Assembly: GCF_001278845.1 (NCBI RefSeq)
Contig: NZ_CP012590.1
Span: forward strand, 2,170,001-2,234,000
Length of the DNA stretch: 64,000 nucleotides
Origin: Actinomyces sp. oral taxon 414
GTDB lineage: Bacteria; Actinomycetota; Actinomycetes; Actinomycetales; Actinomycetaceae
Direction: 5' to 3'
Shown: piece by piece, positions 17,359-24,453 of the stretch
Layout of the letters: every line of letters starts with the position of its first letter
Numbering within the stretch: position 1 is the first letter of the stretch
The notes under the pieces: generated by a model
Told to the model about the DNA's origin: nothing
The model's database searches: none
Seen by the model: only the letters and a program-made list of their open reading frames with translations
Translations under genes and position numbers: made by a program

Positions 17359-18257
17359 CGCGGCTGATCCCATCCCCCGACCCCATTCGTCTCGAATTGA
17401 TAGGACAGCCACGCGTACGCCGTCTGCAAGGACAAGGTCGCACCGTCAACCGCTCCAAGGTGGTACTTGGCATCGGGGGCGCCGGAATCTGTCTCGGTCT
17501 CGGGGTCAACGACGATCCGGCGCCCATCGTCATGGGCAAAGCGGTACTTCTGCCAGCACGAGGTGTCGTCGACCGCCTCGGAGGGGGAGTCGGGCACCAG
17601 CACGCGCAGACGCTCGGCCAACAACGTCCGCAACTGCGAAAATTTCCCGTCGTAGAGCAATTGCCCCTCTCTTAAGAATATGCACGCGTCGATGAATAAC
17701 TCCACCTCCTGAAGGAGATGCGAAGACAGGATGACGGTCTTGCCCCTCCCCTTCAAACTCCGCAGGACCGTCGAGAACCAGCGGATCCCCTCGGGGTCGA
17801 GTCCGTTGAGGGGCTCGTCGAACACCATGAGATCGGCATCCTCCACGAGCATGAGTGCGATCGTTAACCGCTGTCGGTTCCCCATCGACAGGTGCCTGAC
17901 CTTCGTGTTCATGTAGGAGGCGATGCCGCAGGTGCGCGCGACATCATTCTCGACGCCGCCTCTGGAGACGGCCCCCGCCGTGGCGGACAGATAATCGCTC
18001 ACGGTTACATCGCCCAAAAGTCCCGTACTCTCCATGGAGGCGCTCACATTGGCCAGGGGGAACAGGGCGCGACCCTCGGTTGGGCGTACGAGTCCGAGCA
18101 GCATGAGCAGCAAGGTCGTCTTCCCCGACCCGTTGGGCCCGAACAGCCCGATCACCGAGCCGTATGTCACTCTCAACGACAGAGGTCCGAGAATAAAACC
18201 AGGATATAACTTCTTCAAGTCCTCGCACAAAGCAACCCTACGGTTTAAATCCTTCAT
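17355..18257 (-). CDS. ABC transporter ATP-binding protein
   Basis: 300 residues from ATG 18257, which overlaps the stop of the small upstream gene (ATGA). Walker A is GPNGSGKTT at residues 40-48, the signature is LSMGNRQ at 123-129, and Walker B is LMVFDE at 143-148 followed by LNGLDPEG and the H-loop SSHLLQEVE. The C-terminal 80 residues are a variable extension. It matches the CcmA/BcrA-type ATPases of drug and peptide export or immunity systems. Three overlapping genes (50-residue peptide, ATPase, permease) form one unit. Base composition is less GC-rich than the flanking core genes, suggesting transfer. Confidence 0.88.
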   Translation of the reverse strand: MKDLNRRVALCEDLKKLYPGFILGPLSLRVTYGSVIGLFGPNGSGKTTLLLMLLGLVRPTEGRALFPLANVSASMESTGLLGDVTVSDYLSATAGAVSRGGVENDVARTCGIASYMNTKVRHLSMGNRQRLTIALMLVEDADLMVFDEPLNGLDPEGIRWFSTVLRSLKGRGKTVILSSHLLQEVELFIDACIFLREGQLLYDGKFSQLRTLLAERLRVLVPDSPSEAVDDTSCWQKYRFAHDDGRRIVVDPETETDSGAPDAKYHLGAVDGATLSLQTAYAWLSYQFETNGVGGWDQPR

Positions 18258-18406
18258 TTCCGACCGCCAGGGAAGTAGACGGACACCCAGCACCCCAGAG
18301 AGAACAGGGCAGAAATCCCTGCGAACATGGGAAATCCTGCGATCCACAGAACGGGAATACCGATCAGTCCGCAGACCCCACCTGCCGTCGCGGATTTCCT
18401 GTTCAT
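18254..18406 (-). CDS. 50-residue hydrophobic peptide heading the ABC operon
   Basis: Starts at ATG 18406 behind a strong GGGAGGGAG site and ends with ATGA overlap into the ATPase gene. After a short basic N-terminus (MNRKSATAGG) nearly all of it is hydrophobic, with two likely membrane segments (GLIGIPVLWIAGFPMF and GISALFSLGCWVSVYF) and a basic tail. I do not recognise a family. Position as first gene of a transporter unit fits a small membrane subunit or immunity peptide; a bacteriocin precursor is possible but no leader or processing site is seen. Confidence 0.55.
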   Translation of the reverse strand: MNRKSATAGGVCGLIGIPVLWIAGFPMFAGISALFSLGCWVSVYFPGGRK

Positions 18407-18646
18407 GACTCCCTCCCATTCACAACAAGGACTGCGTTTCAACTTTAAGATCTAGGTTACTCGTGATACACAACACGAACAACAATGTTCGCCTCGGCAA
18501 GACGACGGATCATCAGACATCTTGAACCGCAAGAGTTCCCGTCGCCGTACTTGTTGACGGTGCGGGCGTCAGCGCCCGCCGCGGCGGCGCGCTAGGCTGC
18601 GCGGGGCCCGACCGCCGCACCGCGCCGTCGGGCGGAAGGGAGGATT

Positions 18647-19753
18647 ATGCGCGTCCTGGCGGCACTGTCGGGCGGAGTTGATTCCGCCGTCGCGGCCGCG
18701 CGCGCCGTGGAGGCCGGGCACGACGTCGTCGCCGTGCACATGGCCCTGACCCGCGAGCGCGCCGCCACGCGCTGCGGCTCGCGCGGGTGCTGCTCCGTCG
18801 AGGACGCCTCCGACGCCCGCTGGGCCGCCGAGATCCTGGGCATCCCCTTCTACGTGTGGGACCTGTCCGAGCAGTTCGAGGAGCGCGTCGTGGCCGACTT
18901 CCTGGCCGAGTACCGGGCCGGGCGCACCCCCAACCCCTGCGTGCGCTGCAATGAGCGCGTCAAGTTCGACGCCCTCCTCGCCCGGGCCCTGGCCCTGGGG
19001 TTCGACGCCGTGGCCACCGGCCACTACGCGCGCCTGACCGGCGGCGCCACCTCGGGCCGTCCCGGCCGGACCGAGGGCCTGGCCCTGTGGCGCGCCGCCG
19101 ACGCCGCCAAGGACCAGTCCTACGTCCTGGCCGTCTCCGGCCGGGAGGGCCTGTCCCGCGCCCTGTTCCCGCTGGGCGAGGCCCCCTCCAAGGCGGCCGT
19201 GCGCGCCGAGGCGGCGGATCGCGGCCTGCCAGTGGCCTCCAAGCCCGACTCCTACGACATCTGCTTCGTGGCCGACGGCGACACTCGCGGCTTCCTCGCC
19301 CGTTCGCTGGGCGTGCGCGAGGGGGCGCTGGTCTCCCCCGACGGCGAGGTCCTGGGCACGCATCAGGGCTACTTCGGCTTCACGGTGGGCCAGCGCCGGG
19401 GCCTGGGGCTCACCCGCCCCGCGCCCGATGGTCGTCCCCGCTACGTCATTGAAACGCGCCCGGCCACCAATGAGGTCGTCGTCGGTCCCGAGGAGCTGCT
19501 GCGGCGCTCGGCGCTCGACGCCGACGGGCTGGTTCTGCTCGCCGAGCCCGACGGCGGGGGCTGGCAGGACGTGGTCGTGCAGGTGCGCGCGCACGGGCGG
19601 CCCGTGCCCGCCGACGTCGTCGTCGATCGTGGGGCGGGGAGGCTGCACGCCGATCTGCGCCAGCCGCTGCGGGGGCTGGCGGCCGGCCAGTCTGTCGTCG
19701 TCTACGGGGGCGACGGCGGCCGGCGGGTGCTCGCCCAGGCGACCATCGTCTGA
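18647..19753 (+). CDS. mnmA: tRNA-specific 2-thiouridylase MnmA
   Basis: 368 residues from an ATG behind GGGAGG. It transfers persulfide sulfur to U34 of tRNA(Lys/Glu/Gln) after ATP activation. The PP-loop is [10 protein letters not shown] at residues 6-15. The catalytic cysteines are Cys101 in [12 protein letters not shown] and Cys206 in SYDICFV, with the GQRRGLGL motif further on. The C-terminal barrel (residues about 285-368) is present, so the protein is full length. Its usual actinobacterial partner, the cysteine desulfurase, is at 9795-11024, displaced by the island. Confidence 0.95.
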   Translation: MRVLAALSGGVDSAVAAARAVEAGHDVVAVHMALTRERAATRCGSRGCCSVEDASDARWAAEILGIPFYVWDLSEQFEERVVADFLAEYRAGRTPNPCVRCNERVKFDALLARALALGFDAVATGHYARLTGGATSGRPGRTEGLALWRAADAAKDQSYVLAVSGREGLSRALFPLGEAPSKAAVRAEAADRGLPVASKPDSYDICFVADGDTRGFLARSLGVREGALVSPDGEVLGTHQGYFGFTVGQRRGLGLTRPAPDGRPRYVIETRPATNEVVVGPEELLRRSALDADGLVLLAEPDGGGWQDVVVQVRAHGRPVPADVVVDRGAGRLHADLRQPLRGLAAGQSVVVYGGDGGRRVLAQATIV

Positions 19754-19797
19754 GTGCACCCGCCGGCCTCGCCGGTGGGCCGCGCCGGCCCCGCCGC

Positions 19798-20619
19798 TCA
19801 GCGCAGGGAGGTGTGGTGCTCGATGGAGCGGATCGCCCACCAGGCCATGAGGAGGGCCATGATCGGACCGGCGATCAGGGCTCCCATGCCCACATAGGTC
19901 ACCTCGGCCCCCGTGCGCACGGCGTCGATGAGCTCGGGGAGCATAATGCGCGTCTGAACGCTCCCCGTCCGCGAATCGATGCCGAAGGGGATGAGCACGG
20001 TCGAGACCACCGACACCACCTGATTGGCGACGTACACGATGACGAAGCCGATCATTGGCGCTCCGAAGCCGAGGTGGTTCCACCGACCCTCGGCCCCGAT
20101 GCTCATGACCGCGAAGACCTCGAGCACCAGGTTGGCCACCATGAGCACGGTCGCGGCCACCATGAACAGCGCCCACCCCGGACCCATGGCCCCGAAGACG
20201 TCCGCGACTTGGCCCCACGCCGTGGCGGCGTCGGCGCCCATGGCGAGGGCGGAGACCACGGCCCACGCCACGATCCCCGCGACCACCGCGGCGGTGACGG
20301 CCAGTCCGACGAGGAGGGCGTAGAGCGCCTTCGCGAGGTAGAGCGCGCGCCCGCGCACGGGAAGAGCCATGGTGAGGTACCCGCGCCGGCCGTACATCGA
20401 GGACCAGTACTCGGCCGCGACTTGGACGCCGATCACCAGCGGCGTCCCGACGAGGCACACCAGCATCCCCATCTGCAGGAGTGAGGACAGCACGGGCACC
20501 CGGGCGAAGAACCACCACAGGACCAGGAAGCCGGCCGCCAGCAGGGCCCCCAGGCCGAGCACCGCGGCATTGCGCCGCAACTGGGTGCGGGCCTCCTGGA
20601 CGAAGAGCGTGCGGAACAT
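19798..20619 (-). CDS. ABC transporter permease (GntR-linked)
   Basis: 273 residues from ATG 20619, which overlaps the ATPase stop (TGATG). About six membrane segments are seen, for example AVLGLGALLAAGFLVLWWFF, VTAAVVAGIVAWAVVSALAM and ALFMVAATVLMVANLVLEVF. It is the membrane partner of the ATPase encoded just upstream and the third gene of a GntR-ATPase-permease operon of the YtrA type, usually linked to cell-envelope stress or antibiotic efflux. Convergent with mnmA. Substrate unknown. Confidence 0.82.
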   Translation of the reverse strand: MFRTLFVQEARTQLRRNAAVLGLGALLAAGFLVLWWFFARVPVLSSLLQMGMLVCLVGTPLVIGVQVAAEYWSSMYGRRGYLTMALPVRGRALYLAKALYALLVGLAVTAAVVAGIVAWAVVSALAMGADAATAWGQVADVFGAMGPGWALFMVAATVLMVANLVLEVFAVMSIGAEGRWNHLGFGAPMIGFVIVYVANQVVSVVSTVLIPFGIDSRTGSVQTRIMLPELIDAVRTGAEVTYVGMGALIAGPIMALLMAWWAIRSIEHHTSLR

Positions 20620-21500
20620 CAGCGGTACTCCTTCCGGAACAGGGCGTCGAGGCTCATGCCGCTGGCCTCGCGCAGGTCGTCGGCGTCGCCCGCCAGCATC
20701 AGGCCGCCCTCGTGGAGGAAGACCACGGAGTCGACGATCGGCTCGACGTCGGCGATGAGGTGGGTGGAGATGAGCAGGAGGGCGTCGGGGTCGAAGTCGG
20801 TGAGGATGCCGTTCATGAGGACCTCGCGCGCGGCGGGGTCGACGCCGGAGATCGGCTCGTCGAGGAGGTAGACGCGGGCGCGCCGGGACATGGTCAGCGC
20901 GATGCGCAGCTTCTCCCCCATGCCCTTGCTCATCTCCTTGATGGTGCGGTCCGCGGGGAGCTTGAAGAAGCGGATGAGGTCGCGCGCCTTGTGCGCGTCG
21001 AAGTCGGCGAAGAACCTGGCGTAGTAGGCCACGGCCCGCTCGGCGGTGAGGTTGTCGGCGATGAAGGCGGCGTCGGGCAGGAAGGCGACGGCGGCCTTGG
21101 ATCGGGGGCCGGGGGCGTGCCCGGCGATGCGGACCCGGCCCTGGTAGTCGGCCAGGACGCCGGCGAGGATCTTGAGCAGGGTGGTCTTGCCCGAGCCGTT
21201 GGACCCCATGAGCCCGGTGATGCGGCCCGCGGGCAACTCCAGGCTGAGGTCCCTCAGGGCGGGGCGACCGCGGTAGGTCTTGGTCAGGTTGGCCACGACG
21301 ACGGCGGGTTCGGCGTCCTCGTTGCCGGGGACGGGCGGGATCGTGCGGAAGGCGCGCAGCGGGGATGCGGCGGACGCGACGGCGGGCGCGGCGGGCGCCG
21401 GCGACGACGCCTCCCACCCGGCTGAGGGGGATGCGGCGGGCGGCGTCGGACCGCCTCCCGGCGCGCCGCCGGCCGGGACGGGGGATGCGGGTGTGCTCAT
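20619..21500 (-). CDS. ABC transporter ATP-binding protein (GntR-linked)
   Basis: 293 residues from ATG 21500 behind AGGAG. A Pro/Ala-rich extension of about 65 residues precedes the nucleotide-binding domain. Walker A reads GSNGSGKTTLLK, the signature region EMSKGMGEKLRIAL, and Walker B VYLLDEPISGVDP, followed by the H-loop STHLIADVEP. The start overlaps the GntR stop by four bases (ATGA) and the stop overlaps the permease start, so the three genes are translationally coupled. Expression is presumably controlled by the GntR protein at the 21949-21976 operator. Confidence 0.9.
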   Translation of the reverse strand: MSTPASPVPAGGAPGGGPTPPAASPSAGWEASSPAPAAPAVASAASPLRAFRTIPPVPGNEDAEPAVVVANLTKTYRGRPALRDLSLELPAGRITGLMGSNGSGKTTLLKILAGVLADYQGRVRIAGHAPGPRSKAAVAFLPDAAFIADNLTAERAVAYYARFFADFDAHKARDLIRFFKLPADRTIKEMSKGMGEKLRIALTMSRRARVYLLDEPISGVDPAAREVLMNGILTDFDPDALLLISTHLIADVEPIVDSVVFLHEGGLMLAGDADDLREASGMSLDALFRKEYR

Positions 21501-21880
21501 GACTGGGTTTCTCCTGTAACGGGTTGGTCGGTCCAGCGCTCGGCGAGCAGGCGCGTGGCGCCGTCGAGGCTCATGCCCAGGCCGGTGAGGGCGACGACGT
21601 AGGCGTCGGTCGCCCCGGCGGCGAGCTCGCGCCGGACCGCGTCGAGGACGGCGGTGTCCGCCGTGACGAAGCGGCCGGCGGTGCGCTCGGCACTGGTCAG
21701 GCCCGTGCGGTCGAGCTCGGCGAGGGCCCGCTGGACGGTGTTGGGGTTGACCCCGACGCCGGAGGCGAGCTCGCGGACGCTGGGGATCTTGCTGCCGGGC
21801 GCCCACTGGCCGGACACGATCCGATGTCGGAAGATGTCGACCAGCTGGACCCAGATCGGACGGGTGTCGTCGACCTGCAT
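21497..21880 (-). CDS. GntR-family (YtrA-type) regulator
   Basis: 127 residues. A winged helix-turn-helix fills the N-terminal half (IRHRIV-like start, GSKIPSVRELASGVGVNPNT, VQRALAELDRTGL, then ERTAGRFVTAD). The C-terminal part is a short helical dimer region rather than a large ligand domain, as in the YtrA subgroup. First gene of an operon with an ABC ATPase and permease. A near-perfect inverted repeat 69-96 bp upstream is its likely binding site, giving autorepression relieved by an envelope or antibiotic signal. Confidence 0.88.
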   Translation of the reverse strand: MQVDDTRPIWVQLVDIFRHRIVSGQWAPGSKIPSVRELASGVGVNPNTVQRALAELDRTGLTSAERTAGRFVTADTAVLDAVRRELAAGATDAYVVALTGLGMSLDGATRLLAERWTDQPVTGETQS

Positions 21881-21948
21881 GCAGCCTCCCTGGGGTGGAT
21901 GGACGGGTGGTGCTCATGAGCGCAGTGGGGATGCCCGGCCGAAGCATC

Positions 21949-21976
21949 TGTATCACTGCACTAATACAGTGACACA
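21949..21976 (-). promoter_or_regulatory. Probable operator/promoter of the GntR-ABC operon
   Basis: Inverted repeat TGTATCACTG, eight-base spacer CACTAATA, then CAGTGACACA (one mismatch between the 10-bp arms). It sits upstream of the GntR start and contains AT-rich steps that could be promoter elements on the minus strand. Size and symmetry suit a YtrA-type GntR dimer site. Confidence 0.65.
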
Positions 21977-22008
21977 GTTCCGGGATGCCGTCAAGCCGGA
22001 TCGCGGGA

Positions 22009-22129
22009 TCCGTCCGGCGCCGGATGGCTGCGCCGGCCCCGGACGGCTGCGCTGGCACCTCGGGCGGCTACGCCCACCTCAGGCGGCTGCGCCGGCCCCG
22101 GACGGCTACGCCCACACCTCGGGCTCCTC
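22009..22129. repeat. GC-rich imperfect repeats (CGGCTGCGCCGGCCCC type)
   Basis: Short imperfect copies of CCGGACGGCTGCGCCGGCCC and GGCGGCTACGCCCACCTC alternate over about 120 bp. No reading frame here looks like a gene. It opens a repeat-dense intergenic zone reaching to 22560. Confidence 0.5.
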
Positions 22130-22153
22130 GCGCCGGTCGTATGACCGAACGGG

Positions 22154-22177
22154 CCGTTGTCCGAATCTGCTGCAAAG
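22154..22177 (+). repeat. Degenerate half of the 120-bp hairpin element
   Basis: TTGTCCGAATCTGCTGCAAA resembles the end arm TCCAAATCTGCCACAAAGGC seen at 36118 and 61855, with several changes. No opposite arm is visible, so it is at best a remnant. Confidence 0.4.
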
Positions 22178-22261
22178 GTCCCGACTCCGCCCCAAGGATC
22201 CCACCCGCCCCATACGCCCCATACGCCCCGCATCGCGACCTGGGGACCGGCCGCCACGACC

Positions 22262-22375
22262 CGCGAGAACACCACCCAACCCGCGAGAACGTACCTCTAG
22301 CAGACGTTCTCGCGGGTTACCCGGCGATCTCGGCGGTTAAGTGGCGATCTCGCGGGTTACCCGGCGATCTCGCGG
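22262..22375. repeat. Palindrome AACCCGCGAGAACGT with tandem GCGGGTTACCCGGCGATCTC units
   Basis: Perfect 15-bp arms (22278-22292 and 22304-22318) surround the loop ACCTCTAGCAG. Flanking it are related units GGTTACCCGGCGATCTCGCG repeated about every 20-30 bp. An almost identical arrangement, with the same loop, is at 35849-35941. It could be a transcript hairpin or a dispersed palindrome; no gene is visible. Confidence 0.65.
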
Positions 22376-22460
22376 ACCGCGACGCCGCTCCCCCGCTGCC
22401 CCGCACCACCGCCCGCTGAATAACCTTCCTGGTCGGAGATCGGGGGTGGTGCCGGTCCGG

Positions 22461-22560
22461 ATCGCACGATGTGAGCTCAGCTCGCACGATGCGAGCTCAG
22501 CTCGACAAAATCCACCTGAGCTCGATTCGTGTGAGCTCAGCTCGCACAATGTGAGCTGAG
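22461..22560. repeat. Five tandem 20-bp units (iteron-like)
   Basis: Five units in exact 20-bp register, consensus CTCGCACGATGTGAGCTCAG. Units 1, 2, 4 and 5 are close to consensus and unit 3 is the most diverged. Within a unit CTCGCA and TGCGAG (or TGTGAG) form a small inverted repeat, so each could bind a dimer. The spacing equals about two helical turns. It lies about 350 bp before the DUF1540 promoter. Confidence 0.75.
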
Positions 22561-22915
22561 GTGACATCACCGAAACGACTCCCCCGGGGGCAAGTCTCGG
22601 TCAAGTCTCTTAGCGCGGGGTTCTTCCGGTCGGATGGCGATGACGGCGGGCAGGGCAGGGCGGGGGGGCGGGGCTTCGCAGGGTGCTCGACGCGGTCATC
22701 GTCGCAGCGCCCCTTCGCGCACGCGCGGGCGGGGCCGGCGGGGCGGGTCAGGCCGTCCTCAGCAAGGACGACCTGCCCTGAATTGGAAATAGGGAACATG
22801 CGCAAGAGCGCCTTCGCGGCCGCGGGCGGCAACGGCGACCACCTCCGGAACATGCCTCGAAAGCCGCGGTATTCCAACGATTTCACGCCGCCCGCGCCGC
22901 GGGCGGCGCCAACGC
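22561..22915. other. Non-coding stretch before the DUF1540 promoter
   Basis: Between the 20-bp tandem units and the predicted promoter I find no gene with credible codon use. The DNA is GC-rich with a G-run near 22660, and nothing more specific can be supported. Confidence 0.4.
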
Positions 22916-22944
22916 TTGCACCTGTCGGCGACGCTGCCTACCTT
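22916..22944 (+). promoter_or_regulatory. Predicted sigma-70-type promoter of the DUF1540 gene
   Basis: TTGCAC (22916-22921), a 17-bp spacer, then TACCTT (22939-22944), placing transcription start near 22951, about 47 bp before the ATG. Prediction by motif match only. Confidence 0.45.
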
Positions 22945-22997
22945 GAATTACGTCAGCCGCTCCGAACAGCCGGAGAACTCACGAGAGGAACCCGATC

Positions 22998-23279
22998 ATG
23001 TCGACCGTCACCGCCATCAAGTCCTGCGCCACCACCGCCTGCGCCTTCAACAACGGGGGCTGCACCGCCTTCGCGATCACCGTCGGCGGCGACGGCGCCA
23101 CCCCCGCCTGCTCCACCTTCATCACCCTCGACGCCCGCGGTGGCCTGCCCGTGGCGGAGGGCCACGTCGGCGCCTGCCAGCGCCTGGAGTGCGTCCACAA
23201 CACCGACCTCATGTGCACGGCCGAGGCCGTCTCCTTCAGCGCCGGCAACGCCAGCTGCCTGTCCTACGAGGCCCGCTGA
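22998..23279 (+). CDS. DUF1540 protein with two cysteine-rich units
   Basis: 93 residues from an ATG behind AGAGGAA. The first half has the DUF1540 pattern (IKSCATTACAFNNGGCTAFA), and a second diverged unit follows (GACQRLECVHNTDLMCTAEA), giving nine cysteines in total. DUF1540 proteins are thought to bind metal through these cysteines; the role is not established. It is monocistronic, with a predicted promoter upstream and a strong hairpin downstream. It is convergent with an iron-box gene, which makes a link to metal handling worth testing. Confidence 0.82.
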   Translation: MSTVTAIKSCATTACAFNNGGCTAFAITVGGDGATPACSTFITLDARGGLPVAEGHVGACQRLECVHNTDLMCTAEAVSFSAGNASCLSYEAR

Positions 23280-23358
23280 GCGCGGGCGCGGCCAGCCCGT
23301 CCCGCCCGCGAGCGCGCGACACGGCTGACGGACGCGCTCAATCAGAGCCTCTCAATCA

Positions 23359-23392
23359 GAGCGGGGTTCCGCCGCGTGGCGGGACCCCGCTC
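23359..23392. terminator. GC-rich hairpin between convergent genes
   Basis: GAGCGGGGTTCCGCC, loop GCGT, GGCGGGACCCCGCTC: 15-bp arms with one mismatch. No T-run follows. It lies between the DUF1540 gene and the convergent iron-box gene, so it could end transcription from both sides. Confidence 0.6.
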
Positions 23393-23499
23393 CACGTCCG
23401 CGAGCGGCTCAGGAAACCGGAAGTCGACACGGGCCCGCAGGGGAATCGGTCCGCAGGCGACTTGGGACGGCCGGGCTCAGGAGCGGCTCGGGGCGCTGG

Positions 23500-24375
23500 T
23501 CAGGAGCCCAGGGCGTCGGCCAGCAGCGCGTCCTGCACGAGTCGGCGCAGATAGGGGGCGACCTCGCAGGCGCGGCGCATCCGGTCCGGCAGCCACACCT
23601 GGAGCGTGTCGATGCAGGTCCGGCTCAGACGCATGAGGGTCACGGCGTCGGGGGCGACGTCGACGCACAGGACCCGGCCCCACAGGGAGGGGCACAGGCC
23701 CTCCGCGGGCCGGTGCGAGCACACGATGCCCGCAACGGCGCCCTTCCCGACTGCGGTGCACAGGATGTCGAGGGCGGCGTCGCCGAGCTCGGAGACCTCC
23801 TCGTGGGCGCTGAGGGCGTCGAAGGAGCTCCACAGGAGCGCCAGCGTCCCCTCCCCCAGGGACAGGACCTGCTCGATGCTGTGGCCGCTGACGCCCATGG
23901 CGTCATGGACCATGACGCGCTCGGTCTCGATGACGCCCAGGCGCCCGCCGGGCGCGCAGGCGAGGTCCGCGAGCCCGACCAGGGGGTTCTCCCCCGTGAT
24001 CGGGCAGTGGCAGGCGGCGGAGCCCCCGGCGAGGACCAGGGCGGCCTCGGCCCGGCCGAGCCAGCGCAGTGCGCCGAGCAGGTGCGCCGTTGCCGTGGTG
24101 ATCCGCAGGCCCGGCTCGGCGGCCTCCAGCGTCACGTCCAGGCGCACCTCGGCGATTTCGTCGTCGTCCAGCGAGGCCAGGGGATGGTCGGGCAGGGGGC
24201 GGGCGGCGACGAGCACCCGCCCGTCGGAGTCCAGCGCGTGGAGGGCGATCTGGGAGCAGACGCCGCCGTAGCGGTAGGCGGTCAGCGTCGCGCATCCCGC
24301 GCCGGAGAGCAGGCGGCGCGCCATGCGGCGCGAGGAGACTGACTCGGGCCGGGACGACTCGCCGCTGAACGTCAC
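23500..24375 (-). CDS. Iron-box-controlled protein, possibly HugZ/pyridoxamine-oxidase-like
   Basis: 291 residues from GTG 24375, chosen over an ATG at 24429 because GGGGAG sits just before the GTG and the upstream start would lie inside the iron box. The N-terminal part (ARRLLSGAGCATLTAYRYGG, then IALHALDSDGRVLVAARPLP and DDEIAEVRLDVTLEAAEPGL) is reminiscent of split-barrel proteins of the HugZ/DUF2470 type that handle haem. I cannot confirm that assignment. The middle has CHCPITGE, and the C-terminal region, SRTCIDTLQVWLPDRMRRAC, is unfamiliar. The upstream DtxR/IdeR-like box suggests expression under iron limitation. Confidence 0.55.
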   Translation of the reverse strand: MTFSGESSRPESVSSRRMARRLLSGAGCATLTAYRYGGVCSQIALHALDSDGRVLVAARPLPDHPLASLDDDEIAEVRLDVTLEAAEPGLRITTATAHLLGALRWLGRAEAALVLAGGSAACHCPITGENPLVGLADLACAPGGRLGVIETERVMVHDAMGVSGHSIEQVLSLGEGTLALLWSSFDALSAHEEVSELGDAALDILCTAVGKGAVAGIVCSHRPAEGLCPSLWGRVLCVDVAPDAVTLMRLSRTCIDTLQVWLPDRMRRACEVAPYLRRLVQDALLADALGS

Positions 24376-24407
24376 GGCTCCCCTTTCGCCGACGGGAACT
24401 TGCTGCC

Positions 24408-24426
24408 GAGGCAAGGCTAGCCTGAT
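24408..24426 (-). promoter_or_regulatory. DtxR/IdeR-type iron box
   Basis: On the minus strand TCAGGCTAGCCTTGCCTCG matches much of the 19-bp actinobacterial iron-box consensus TTAGGTTAGCCTAACCTAA, with the GGCTAGCC centre intact. It lies about 33-51 bp upstream of the chosen GTG start. Repression by a DtxR-family regulator with iron is inferred. Confidence 0.65.
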
Positions 24427-24453
24427 CATTCCGCTTCGGCCACGAGAGCCGGG

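Noticed and set aside
18420..18646. AT-richer gap before mnmA considered for a small RNA or attachment site
   Set aside because: No tRNA-like fold, direct repeat or terminator could be identified; it probably holds divergent promoters only.
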